In this document: positions 34,902-45,822 of the stretch, one piece after another | How the letters are laid out: every line of letters begins with the position of its first letter | How positions within the stretch are numbered: position 1 is the first letter of the stretch | DNA from: Tanypteryx hageni | Taxonomy: Eukaryota; Arthropoda; Insecta; Odonata; Petaluridae | Direction of reading: 5' to 3' | DNA: 64,000 bases | Assembly (NCBI GenBank): GCA_028673005.1 | Contig: CM054118.1 | Location: 65,281,401 to 65,345,400 of the forward strand | Notes under the pieces: model-generated | Databases searched by the model: none | Told to the model about the DNA's origin: nothing | What the model saw: the letters and a program-made list of their open reading frames with translations, nothing else | Position numbers and translations under genes: made by a program

Positions 34902-35924
34902 ACAGCGTCACGTCCAAGTCTTCCGATTTCCTTTTTGACTGGAACGAGCGGTAATATGTGTCGACATTTTGAATTTCTTATCCTAAGGGTATAAATATTT
35001 GCTGGCCAATTCTTTTTTATCCTCGTTTATATTTAGATTTCCCACAGATGGAGCCTTAAAGAATTCAGTGTCGTACAAGCTTGGATTCATACAAAATGAT
35101 TCAAATATTCGGTTAATTTCATTCATATTTCCTTTCCCACGAGCAATTTTAAAAAAAAACGCTTTTTGGAGGTCAAAATTCTCTATTAAATGTAATATAT
35201 AAATTTCCGAATGTATTTTTATCACCGTATCTTTCAAAGAAACATAATTTTGTATTGGCTTCCTGGTGGATTTTTGTAGAGTATATATTTCCTAGGGCGA
35301 ATAAAATATCTGAAGTTCTATCATATCGTTGTGTGGCGGATACTTTCCTATAGAGCAGGGGTGGCAATGATTTTTCTTTATACGTCTTCGTCAATTGTCC
35401 TCTTCTCGTCCGCATTTCGACGTAATCATGGAAGGACCTTGGTTGCAGAGAAATATTTATAAAGCGCTTGAAAAAAGCGACATTTTGGGTAAATGTTTTG
35501 GTGCAACCGAGTCGCAATATAGACGTTTATCTTTTCATGCTCTTTCTGTCTCTCTCTCTCTCTCTCTCTCCCTCTCTCCCTCTCTCCCTCCGGTCCAATA
35601 ATACATACGAGAATTCTCATGTACACAGTCATGCAGAATTCGGAGCGTAGTAAATTTCGAATTTTATGAAATGTCTGCGATGGGCAGGATGGCGGAAGCA
35701 ATTGCATAGCGTGTTTCTCCTCGTCTTTCCGCGCAATATAGCCCAAGAAACCGTTTCCTCCGAATCCCTATCTGTCGGGAGAGAGAGAAAATAAAAAAAT
35801 ATCTTCTCGTCGCTCCGTCCGATCCGTTTGATGCATGGCGCCCTCCCTTAACCCCAACACCAGCTATATCCTGCGTAACTACGAGTTATATATCCGTCGT
35901 GGTGCTGTCAGGAGGTGCCACCTA
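34902..35924. other. unassigned sequence
   Basis: Contains a short (CT)n run near 35551-35590. CAGGGGTGGCAATG at 35356 looks like a lone hAT left end. No right partner was found nearby. Confidence 0.35.
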
Positions 35925-36173
35925 AGGCGCGGGGAATGATGGGAAGGGGAGGCGGCTGGTTTGGAGAGGGGTCGAGTGGAAAGGGGAGAAGACAGTCAGC
36001 AGAGCGAGGAGAGGGGAAGGAGATCGGGTTGGGTTGTGGGAAGGATAGAGGGGTGAGGAGGGAGGGTGAAGGGATGGAGGGAGGGAGGGAAGAAAGGAAG
36101 GGAGGATGAGGAGAGGGGAGAGATGGGGAGAGGGTGGGAGGGAGAGAGGGGAGGGAGGGTGAGCATGATGGAG
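35925..36173 (-). repeat. GA-rich low-complexity tract
   Basis: Purine-rich on the given strand (GGGAGGGAGGGAAGA-like). It is continuous in character with 36463-36620, from which the inserted MITE separates it. Confidence 0.8.
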
Positions 36174-36181
36174 GGTAGTAT

Positions 36182-36454
36182 CAGGGCCAGCCAAGTGGGG
36201 GATGCAGCGAATGCAAGGCATCTGGGCCCCCGATTTTTAGGGGTCCCCAAATGTTGAGTATAAATAATATATTTACATCTTTAAACAAATTTTTTTTATA
36301 ATTAATTGTCATTATAGTTACCTTATAATTATAAGTACATGTTCTCTCTAAGCTGTAACATTGATGTTCACAAAATGGCAGGTGTTTTTTTGTCATAGGG
36401 GAGCCCCAAAAACTTGCTTGCATCCGGGTCCCCGAAAATACTTGGCCGGCCCTG
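36182..36454. mobile_element. 273-bp hAT MITE inserted in a GA-rich tract
   Basis: Termini CAGGGCCAGCCAAGT and, inverted, CAGGGCCGGCCAAGT match at 14 of 15 positions. They are bounded by identical octamers GGTAGTAT (36174-36181 and 36455-36462). The interior is AT-rich and non-coding. GA-rich sequence resumes beyond the right duplication, so the MITE split a pre-existing tract. Confidence 0.88.
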
Positions 36455-36462
36455 GGTAGTAT

Positions 36463-37360
36463 GAGGGAGGATGAGCAGAGGGAGAGAAGTACATGGAATC
36501 GGAGTTAAGAGAGAGATTGAGAGTGAAAGGAAGGGGGAGAACGAGAGATACGTGAGAGGGGGATAAAGTGAGTTTGGAAGGGAGGTGGTATTGGGAGTGT
36601 AGGGTTAGGTTAGGAGAGGGATAGGAATAAAGGAAGGGATTGTTGGCGCCCCTGCGGGCGTCTGAGTAGATGTCGTCCCAAACCCTCCCCTCCTCCTTGT
36701 TCCTCGTCTCTTTTCCTCCCCCCCCCCTCTTCCCCGCTCTGCAGCTGTTGATCCCGGCTAAAAAAGCGGCATCTCGTGAGCGTGCGTATGCGGCGGCGGG
36801 AGCATTCGCGAGGGAGGCTGGGAGGGAGGGAGAAGAGGGAGGGAGAGGAGGGAGGTGTGTTTTGAGTGTGATGTCGTGTGCAAGTGGGAGGATGCCGAGG
36901 ACGTCGGTAGATAGCAACGTCTGGATCGGTTGAGATGAGAAACGGCGTCGATTGGGGAGGTCGTTGTGGGTGTTGCGTGGTTGCCAGGGGGATAGGGGAG
37001 AGTTTCGCTGCTGAGATGGGAGATGTCGATGTCGCGAGAGTGTGAAGCGACCCGGAAAGATGCTATCCCATCGCGATATTCGGTGCGGTTTTCTTGAAAA
37101 GAGACGGGACTTAATGGATCGGAACGGATCTAATGATTCCTAGGAATCTTTTGCGTCGAGGATTTGTCGCGATGTCGTGGACTTGAACGGTTAAATCATA
37201 AACGCGATTTTTTTAACGCGTGTGAAAGCAGTGGTCTGCTTCACAATTCGGAGTTTTTGATGATTTATTTATTTTTTCAGTCCGTTTTAAGGACCGCCAA
37301 GTTCGCTTATAAATTGTCAAACTGTCGGAAATGTTTGTCTTCTAAGCGCTTATCTTCCCA
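36463..37360. other. GA-rich remainder and unassigned GC-richer DNA
   Basis: GA-rich to about 36620. It is then mixed, with a short C-run near 36719-36727 and G/A-rich patches. No exon was recognised. Confidence 0.4.
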
Positions 37361-38042
37361 TTTTTACTTTCCCCATACACATTGGGGAAAGTATTGTATT
37401 CATGAAAAAAATCGACTTCGAGATTTCAATGGAAATACGTTTTGAGGTCCCCTGAACACGTTTTGACCATTTTCTCGATGATATCTCTGTGTGTGTGATG
37501 GCTTTGTTGTGGGTGCTCTAACTCAAAACCTATTAATCAGGTCAACGCGATATTTTATATTTAACATTTTTACAAAAGTCAGAACTGATTGGTTTTTGGT
37601 AAAAATCGTTCAACCGGAAGTGGTGTTTACTCTTGTCACATCCGTTATTTTGAGATATTTGGTTTAATATTTGATAAATGTAAAAATGTATCGGAATCAA
37701 AGTTGTAGGTAAATTAATTTTCTATAACTTTTGTTTGAAACATGTTTCCATATAATACATTGTTTAAGAGATATCTTATATTTTTGCTGCCACCACCACG
37801 CCACCTACCGATGACTATTGTTAACAACTGACGCTTAGTTACTTCTTAGTAACGCTCCTTTTTCTTTTCTTAATTGTTGGAACTTTGTGGCTGTATCCAA
37901 TTTCAGAAGGCTATGGGTTAAATTTATTTCTGTTCATTGTAAAGTCTAAAATTTTCTCGCAGTTTCTTAAAATATTTATTATTATGCAACCTAATTGGAA
38001 GTTTTAGAAATGAAAGTCATGTGGTGGCCACATCCAATTTTT
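37361..38042 (+). repeat. family X repeat, copy 4 (full-length)
   Basis: The most intact family X copy. It starts TACTTTCCCCA, with the perfectly complementary TGGGGAAAGTA 7 nt later (an 11-bp stem). It continues through ATTTCAATGGAAATACG, GGGTGCTCTAACTCAAAACC and CAACCGGAAGTGG, to GAAAGTCATGTGGTGGCC. It shows the uninterrupted sequence TTTAATATTTGATAAATG at the site where copy 2 carries the palindromic insertion. Confidence 0.85.
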
Positions 38043-38575
38043 CTGTATGGCGGCCTAAATGTGTTGTCCTAATGTTATCGTCAAAGATAAACAAACACAT
38101 TTGTAATTTTTCGTTCTTTTCTGATGAATTCACGTTGTAATTTTAGTTGAGATATGCTATTCAACTAAATTTTGGTGAGATAACTCCTAACGAAACGAAG
38201 TTTTAGTGATTTTTTACCGTTACAATTAGAAGTACGAGTTAATTGTAGTGTAATTTCCTTGAAGTCGCAGTTAACGTCAACTCGGGCAAAATAAATGTAG
38301 GTCATAAAAACGAAATAATTTCCACCGTGAGTATGCGCATACATGTCTTGTATATCAGCATGATCTTTAACTCAGTCTATGCGGCTGTTTCTTCGTCTCC
38401 GTTCCTTTCTTATGCCGAATAAAGTTTGCGAGGTGATTAATTGGGGTCGTGGACGCGCCTCGTGAATCGAAAACAAAAGACTGTGGTGTACCTTTCGGAG
38501 TCCCCTTTCTCTCTTCTCCATTCCCAAAGTTTCCTCATTGTTTCGCATTTCCTTGGGCGACTTAGCGCCGTGGAA
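38043..38575. other. unassigned sequence
   Basis: About 530 bp with nothing recognised before a minisatellite. Confidence 0.4.
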
Positions 38576-38841
38576 TTCTCTCCATCCCCCTCCCGTCCTC
38601 CCTCTCCCCCTCCTCCCCTTTCCCCCTCCTCCCCTTTCCCCCTCCTCCCCTTTTCCCCTCCTTCCCTTTCCCCCTCTCCCTCTATCTCTCCCTCCATCTC
38701 TCCCTCCATCTCTCCCTCCATCTCTCCCTCCATCTCTCCCTCCATCTCTCCCTCCATCTCTCCCTCCATCTCTCCCTCCATCTCTCCCTCCATCTCTCCC
38801 TCCATCTCTCCCTCCATCTCTCCCTCCATCTCTCCCTCCAT
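38576..38841 (+). repeat. 12-bp minisatellite (CCCTCCATCTCT)n cut by the assembly gap
   Basis: After a CCTCCCCTTTCC-type lead-in, near-perfect 12-bp units run from about 38680 to the first N at 38842. The assembled length is therefore a minimum. Confidence 0.93.
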
Positions 38842-39341
38842 NNNNNNNNNNNNNNNNNNNNNNNNNNNNNNNNNNNNNNNNNNNNNNNNNNNNNNNNNNN
38901 NNNNNNNNNNNNNNNNNNNNNNNNNNNNNNNNNNNNNNNNNNNNNNNNNNNNNNNNNNNNNNNNNNNNNNNNNNNNNNNNNNNNNNNNNNNNNNNNNNNN
39001 NNNNNNNNNNNNNNNNNNNNNNNNNNNNNNNNNNNNNNNNNNNNNNNNNNNNNNNNNNNNNNNNNNNNNNNNNNNNNNNNNNNNNNNNNNNNNNNNNNNN
39101 NNNNNNNNNNNNNNNNNNNNNNNNNNNNNNNNNNNNNNNNNNNNNNNNNNNNNNNNNNNNNNNNNNNNNNNNNNNNNNNNNNNNNNNNNNNNNNNNNNNN
39201 NNNNNNNNNNNNNNNNNNNNNNNNNNNNNNNNNNNNNNNNNNNNNNNNNNNNNNNNNNNNNNNNNNNNNNNNNNNNNNNNNNNNNNNNNNNNNNNNNNNN
39301 NNNNNNNNNNNNNNNNNNNNNNNNNNNNNNNNNNNNNNNNN
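38842..39341. other. assembly gap (500 N)
   Basis: Exactly 500 ambiguous bases, a round number typical of a placeholder rather than a measured size. The long frames crossing it are meaningless. Confidence 0.98.
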
Positions 39342-40721
39342 ATCTCCGCTTGAATGGGCTTCCCTTCCCAATCCCCATCGCACTTCCTTCGATTACTCGG
39401 ATGTCTTTGGATTGCTTCTCTTGAATTCATCCTCTTGCGTTTTGTTGAGGCTTTACGAGACACATTGCGCGCATTCACAAACGTTTGGACGAATCTCGCG
39501 TATTGTTCTGCGATTGAATGCAAGTATCGTCGACAGAAACTATGTATCGATCGTGTTATTGCGGCTATGTCTTCTCAAGCGAGAAGTGGTGCAGCCTTCC
39601 ATTCGGCTAACACTAACCTTCGGCCATATGTTATCAACAGTTTGGAAACAGGTTTCCATAGAAGGTAAACCAAGTGGTATTTAACCTTAGAGTTTATTTA
39701 AATAGTTCCTAAATTGTGTAAAATTTGCTGCCTCGTGTAATTCACAATTTATACGTAATAGACGGATTTCTGATGCCCTAAGTGCAGTCGTTCGCATGAA
39801 AATATTAATTAATTGTGGCAAAATGTGTCTTTATTAGGTCTTCATCGACGAAACGAACCTCGAATAAACTACAATTCTATGTATATTTTAAATACATAAA
39901 GGGGCATCCAAGAGTCTCAACTGCGGAAAATTGTCTTTCGCGGTGTGGATAATTTTCTGCTTTGTTGTCGTGATAATTTGGGATGGTGACGCTAAACTGA
40001 CAAATGAAACGAACGCTTACAAAATATCTCGGCATACTACGCGAAAAATTCCAAGTACACAAACGCCGATCCACCCAAATCCGCCGAGTGAACCCGCAAG
40101 AAACTCTGCGTTGCATCCACAGACTCGATTAGCACGCTTGAGTATCATACAATAATGGCGAAGGATAAATCGCACCGAAGGGTGCTTTCAATTTTAATGC
40201 GCAATATTCCCTTAGAGTACGGAAAGTTGCCCATTCTCCACCTCTATGAAATCGTACGGGTGCTGAGATCTCTTGCGTGCCGTCAAGCCAAGGGCACATT
40301 CATTTGTCAGGTTGAATCGTGGTCATTTTTTTAACACCCTCGAAAATATGAGTCTCTTCCCGTTTGGAGCTTTTATCGGCGTGTTGGTTGGCGAAATAAA
40401 AGGAACGCACCGAAAACCCCCCGCAGTTTCCCATTGAGTTGTAATCCGGATTGGTTTGGAGTAAAAATAAACACTATCTGGGACCTCGTGAAGCTCACTT
40501 TTTATATTGCATATTCCGTGTAAAAGGCGCGTCTGATAAAGCATATTTTTCACGCCTTACACCGCAGTGGTTTTAATACATATTTTTGGACTCGCGTCGT
40601 AAACATCGGTCGTTAAATTTTGGTTCACTATGGAACTTATTCCAGCATAATCGTAAACTTAACATTAGTGATTTTGTAGCGCTTTGCACGTCATTTATAA
40701 TTTAGCTAATAACATTGTAAG
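39342..40721. other. unassigned sequence
   Basis: About 1.4 kb of ordinary sequence. The 104-codon frame at 39354-39668 has no recognisable domain. ATTGTAAG at 40714-40721 is the left duplication of the next MITE. Confidence 0.35.
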
Positions 40722-40924
40722 TAGGGATACGAAAAAAGTATCGATACTTTACTCACATCGGTAATTTCCTTTCGATATCAAGTACTTTTGTACTCGATTC
40801 GTTTCTTTCGATTTTCTAGTGACATCGGTACTTTCGGCCCGAAACTTTTGTGGTATCGATACTTTTCTTTCGATGCATCATATGATTACGGTATCGATAC
40901 TTTCGTTTCGATATCGTATCCCTA
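40722..40924 (-). mobile_element. 203-bp hAT MITE, copy 2
   Basis: Same element as 31522-31724 in the opposite orientation, with the same length and termini TAGGGATACGA / TCGTATCCCTA. Flanked by identical octamers ATTGTAAG (40714-40721 and 40925-40932). Strong similarity to copy 1 and intact duplications suggest relatively recent activity of the family. Confidence 0.92.
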
Positions 40925-40932
40925 ATTGTAAG

Positions 40933-41450
40933 TAACCGCTCCAAGAAGGCGTTACTAGCCCTGCTACTTGGTACTCTCGAAAAAAATATTACCGTTGAGC
41001 TCTAGGTTTCCCCCTTCAGTCTTTTTTAGACAGCCAGCATTAAGTTTTAATTTCGGACGCGTTTGTTTTCTGTTTTGACAGCATCCCGTTATCCTCGCGT
41101 CTCCGAGACTTCACTCCAGGCTCCTGGAGCATAAAACGCCCCGCTCTTGTAAGTCATTAGGCGAGGATATGTTTCATCCGCTCCAGAGGGCAGTCGGCTG
41201 CTTTCAGCCGCGGAGCGAGCGATATTAAAACCCGAGAGACTAAGAGAATAGAGAGGCGGCGGCTGAAACTAAAAAAGGTCGCCCATATCCTCCGCGGATT
41301 TGAAAACTACGACCTAACTCTTATTATCCTTTCTCGCAACCCTTTCCCAGGTGTTGCGTAGTGGTTGGTAATACTTTACATCTCTTTGATAACGAAAAGA
41401 ACCGACGAAGCACCATTCAGCCCTACACTCCTCCTGCCTGCTCCTCCGTA
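40933..41450. other. unassigned sequence
   Basis: About 520 bp. Nothing recognised before the CT array. Confidence 0.4.
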
Positions 41451-41738
41451 AGCAGGATTTCTCGACCTCTTTTTCCCTCATCTTTTTTCTCCTCTTCCTC
41501 CTCCTCTTCCTCCTCCTCTTCCTCCTCCTCTTCCTCCTCCTCTTCCTCCTCTTCCTCCTCCTCTTCCTCCTCCTCTTCCTCCTCCTCTTCCTCCTCCTCT
41601 TCCTCCTCCTCTTCCTCCTCCTCTTCCTCCTCCTCTTCCTCCTCCTCTTCCTCCTCCTCTTCCTCCTCCTCTTCCTCCTCCTCTTCCTCCTCCTCTTCCT
41701 CCTCCTCTTCCTCCTCCTCTTCCTCCTCTCCTTCCTCC

Positions 41739-41770
<32 letters not shown>

Positions 41771-42275
41771 CTCCTCTTCCTCCTCCTCTTCCTCCTCCTC
41801 TCCTCCTCCTCTTCCTCCTCCTCTTCCTCCCTCCTCTTCCTCCCTCGTCTTCCTCCCTTCTCTACTTCCCTCTTCTTCCCTCCTCTTCTTCTCTCCTCTT
41901 CTTCCCTCCTCTTCTTCCCTCTTCTCCCTCTCTCTTTTTCCCTCCTCTCCCTCCCTCGTCTTCCCTCCTCTCCCTCCCTCGTCTTCCCTCCTCTCCCTCC
42001 CTCGTCTTCCCTCCGCTCCCTCCCTCTTCTTCCTTCCTCTCCCTTCCTCTTCTTTCCCCCTCTCCCTCCCTCTTCTTCCCTCTTCTTCCCTCCTCTCCCT
42101 CCGTCTTCTTCCCTCTTCTTCCCTCTTCTTCCCTCCTCTCCCTCCCTCTTCTTCCCTCCTCTCCCTCTCTCTTCTTCCCTCTTCTTCCTCTCTCTTCTTC
42201 CCTCTTCTTCCTCTCTCTTCTTCCCTCTTCTTTCCTCCTCTCCCCTTCTCTCTCTTCTCTCTCTCTCTCTTATCT

Positions 42276-42332
<57 letters not shown>

Positions 42333-42808
42333 CTCTCCCCTCTCTCTCTCCTCTCTCTCTCCTCTCTCTCTCCTCTCTCTCCTCTCTCTCTCTCTCTCTC
42401 CTCTCCCCTCTCTCTCTCCTCTCTCTCTCCTCTCTCTCTCCTCTCTCTCTCTCCTCTCTCCTCTCTCTCTCCTCTCTCTCTCCTCTCTCTCTCTCTCCTC
42501 TCTCTCTCTCCTCTCTCTCTCTCTCCTCTCTCTCTCCTCTCTCTCTCCTCTCTCTCCTCTCTCTCTCTCCTCTCTCTCTCTCCTCTCTCTCTCTCCTCTC
42601 TCTCTCTCCTCTCTCTCTCCTCTCTCTCTCTCCTCTCTCTCTCTCCTCTCTCTCTCCTCTCTCTCTCTTCTCTCTCTCTCTCCTCTCTCTTTCCACTTCC
42701 TCCCTCCAATTCTTCCCTCTTCTCTCTCCCTCCACTTCCTCCTCTTCCCCTCTCCTCTTCTTCCCTCCACTTCCTCCACTACTTCTCTCCTCCCTCCCTC
42801 CACTTCTT
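41451..42808 (+). repeat. CT array: (TCCTCCTCTTCC)n then CTTCCCTCC and (CT)n blocks
   Basis: A 12-bp unit TCCTCCTCTTCC spans about 41490-41830. CTCCCTCCCTCTTCTTCC-type units follow to about 42240. (CT)n interrupted by CTCC covers 42240-42690, then CCTCCACTTCCTCC-like units. It produces polySer/Pro/Leu frames on one strand and Glu/Arg frames on the other (up to 542 codons). All are artefacts. Confidence 0.94.
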
Positions 42809-42870
42809 AGGTGGAAGATGGGACTTTTTAGCCTCAATTTCGCCCCAAATAAAGACCACATCAATCAATC
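42809..42870 (+). mobile_element. 62-bp, extremely 5'-truncated LINE tail with 18-bp duplication
   Basis: AGGTGGAAGATGGGACTTTT then CTCAATTTCGCCCCAAATAA, AGACCACA and TCAATCAATC: the LINE 3' end only. The 18-bp direct repeats TCCCTCCCTCCACTTCTT at 42791-42808 and 42874-42891 flank it, which is diagnostic of target-primed reverse transcription into the CT array. Confidence 0.85.
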
Positions 42871-43985
42871 CTCTCCCTCCCTCCACTTCTTCCATCCTCT
42901 GCCTACCTCCACTTCCTCCCTCTTCTTTCTCCCCTCCACTATCCATTTCTCCCTCCCAGCGTCCAATCTGCGTCTTCATAGCAATTTAATTCGCTGGGCG
43001 TGCGACGGCAAATTCCGCAGAAAAGCGAATCTATGGAGCGTCAACGGGGCATGTAACAGATGGATCTGGGGGTGTGTGGAGGGTAAGAAGAGAAGAGAAG
43101 AGGTGACCGGGATGGGGCGGAGAGTTAAAGGGGAGGAAGAATGTCCCACGCAATGCGCCGAGCGTATAGCGAGAGCCGCCTCCTCCAGACCTTGTCCTTA
43201 TGTCCCATTTCGTGCCTTCGCGCGAGATTGCGCGCGGAACAAAAGCAATTCCGCTAATGCCATTTCGTCCCCACCTCCCCCCTCTCCCATTGCCACTCCT
43301 CCCACCCCTTCCCTCCCTCTCTGAAACACTTATTTCTCCCCCCCCTGAGGAATCCTACCTCCCTCCGCTCCCCTTCACTTGTTTTCTTCCCATTCTAACG
43401 CCTCCCCGCCACTTCTTTGTCTCCAAAAACCACCCACTACTATTCTTCCCCCCGCACTCTTGTCTTCCGCGTACGCTCAGTTCCAATTATTCTCCGCCTT
43501 CTTCAAAGTCTTGAGTCGCAATGCATTCATTGGTCTCTGGACGCCCTTTCTCGGCCCCCGGTATCATCCTGCGCTATTTAGGGAAACGTCTCCTTTTTCG
43601 CTGGAGACGGCTCTTCAGTCAGCGTCTCGGATTCATGCGAAAGTTCCGAAAAATTTCCCAGGAGACCGAATTTATGTCGGAAAATAATTTAAAGGGAGTG
43701 GGGCAGTTAATCTACTCCGACAGCTGTTGAAATAATAAAGGGAAAAGTGAGTCGTGGAAAGAATTTGAGGTCGGGTTCATTGTGAAAGTGACTCGGGGTG
43801 CATCTTCCTTAGCTTAGCGAGTCTTCGAAGTGGATTCCGATTACAAGAAGATGTGAGAATGTTCGCACAACTTGCAGAAGCGTGAATGAATGCAATGTTG
43901 GCAATCGGCGCCAGCGAAAGGAAGATTAATAGGTTCGACTCCTGACGTGAGGCGTAATTGAGATAGCTGAGAAACGTTAGGTGGC
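42871..43985. other. end of CT array, then unassigned sequence
   Basis: CT-rich to about 42960 and again at 43260-43480. The remainder is mixed, with no recognised gene. Confidence 0.4.
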
Positions 43986-45499
43986 TTGACAATGCATTTG
44001 AGGAAGAGATTTTTGTCTGGGACTCGAGATAAACAAGTAAGGAAAGAGCTGCTGAAACACTGTAAATGGCGGTTTTTTTTTCCTAAAATAAATTTGAGAC
44101 AGACCGACAAAATAAGAAAACGTGCACGAGACGAAATCAATTGGCGAAAAAAGGAAGTCTGTATATGCGAATTCGTTCGGGAGGACGGACAGAGCGAACG
44201 GAGAAGCGGATTTTTAAAAACAGCTAAAAATATTCGAAAAATTATAAAGATTGGGAATGTAAATTTACCTTTGAAAGACGTGGAAGGCGGAGAGAGAGAG
44301 AGATTTGGTGCGTGCATGAAAATGTCATGGAGAGATGCAGCAGCGTGGAACTATGAAGAATGGAGGGCATGATATCGAGCGATTTGGGACATTCGTAAAC
44401 AAACCATGTGTCCCTCGAGGACCTCATGCGACGTCCGCTAGGCTTTTTTTTTAGGATTGTCTTCCCCCCTCGCTTCAGGTCTGTAGAGCATTTTCGGTCG
44501 TGGGTTATGGCTCTCCCCTCTGCAGGAGATAGAATAATATGACGTAAACTTCTTTCTATTGTGCATTTTCAGTAACGTACGGAAAGAACTGTATAGTAGG
44601 ATTGCTTCAAAGCAGGATACTGTTGTATTCGCTTATTGTTAGTTAGGCCGAAACGCTTTACATTCAAACGATACTTTCTCGCATAATTACTCACATTTCT
44701 TCCGGTAAAACAGGGAGGAGGACATTATGTGGATAATTTTTCACTTTAGCGTGAAAACTGATATGTCAGTACCAATGTTATTGATAACCGCGAACTAGAA
44801 GGAAACATTAATTTCATTACTAAGTGATGCGTGGGATTTATTCTTCATTTATCGCCGCGTTGTGAAAATATTGGGGAATTATGTGGATAGATGGTTTTAT
44901 TTCTACCTCGAAATGGTGACAGTGGAACTCAAACGACTGGAAAATTACACGATTTAATTCGGTGTATCGTTTTCGCATCTCAGATGGAACAACTGTTATT
45001 AAGTCGAGAGACGGAGTGACGACCTGACGAGCATACGCGTGAACTGTGAGCGAAACTCTTAATGAACCTCTGTGATGAAGAAACTCCCTAACGAGCGAAT
45101 ATTCCTACTGCTGCCGCCGCATTCACGCGTTAGCGTAATGAGGTTACTCTCGGGGATTCGCTGAAGTTTGCATTTCCTTGGTCGTGCATCTTGCGCCGTC
45201 GTCTTCTCCAAGTTACCGGAAGCCTTTCTTCTGGCGCTGATTCGTCATGAGCTAGTAGGTCGTATCAATTACGACTTGAGCATTCACGTAGTTCGACGTA
45301 GTTAGTTTTTAACTACTTTTTGCGTTATATGTATATTTAGCTTCGAACGAGGAATTAAAAATATAAGCATTAAAACGAATCCTAAGAAACTTGGCTTTTC
45401 CAGAGGAAATCGAGTAAAATTATTTCTCGTTCGAAACTTTGCCGGTTCAGTGGAGGTTAATTATGGGCGTGCTTACTCATAAAATCTTCGAAATAATTT
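43986..45499. other. unassigned sequence
   Basis: Contains a basic 128-codon open frame (43986-44372, +) opposed by a 158-codon frame on the other strand. Neither resembles a family I know, and the overlap suggests chance. Nothing else was recognised. Confidence 0.35.
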
Positions 45500-45822
45500 A
45501 TGTTCCCAGCTGATTCACCTCTTCCTACGCGCAGTGGGTATCTAAGAGGTAGTGCAATGAATAGCTGGATAGGAAGGGAGGAGAAAAACCTGGTGCCGGC
45601 TTAACGAAGAGCACCAATGGGGCTAACGGCTTAACGTCCCTTCCGAAGGACGGAGTGTTGATTTGAGCGCGCTCCTCATTTCTCTTTTTCTCGTCCTCAC
45701 CTTCTTAGTTCCAACAAGTACAAATAGGGGGCCGGGCTCCTCGAAAAAAAACCTACAGGATTCGAACCGGGTTTCGCTTTAGCTGGCGGGGCCAACACTG
45801 ACCACTACACCCCCGGCTCCCC
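45500..45822 (-). mobile_element. tRNA-derived SINE, copy 2
   Basis: On the minus strand the head GGGAGCCGGGGGTGTAGTGG / TCAGTG contains an A-box-like segment (about 45797-45809). A good B box GGTTCGAATCC lies at 45758-45768. The rest parallels 33457-33808, lacking about 20 bp that copy 1 has near GGTGCCGGCTTTTAGCCTGC. No clear target duplication is left. Confidence 0.82.

Noticed and set aside
35356..35369. hAT-like left end CAGGGGTGGCAATG
   Set aside because: No matching inverted end or octamer duplication could be found downstream.
38372..39523. Long frames crossing the N gap
   Set aside because: They are open only because N codons are not read as stops.
41314..42989. Poly-serine (542 codons) and Glu/Arg-rich (516 codons) frames
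   Set aside because: Direct translation of (TCCTCCTCTTCC)n and (CT)n arrays. No non-repetitive domain.
43986..44372. Basic 128-codon + frame opposed by a 158-codon - frame
   Set aside because: No recognisable family. Mutually overlapping antisense frames of similar length suggest chance.
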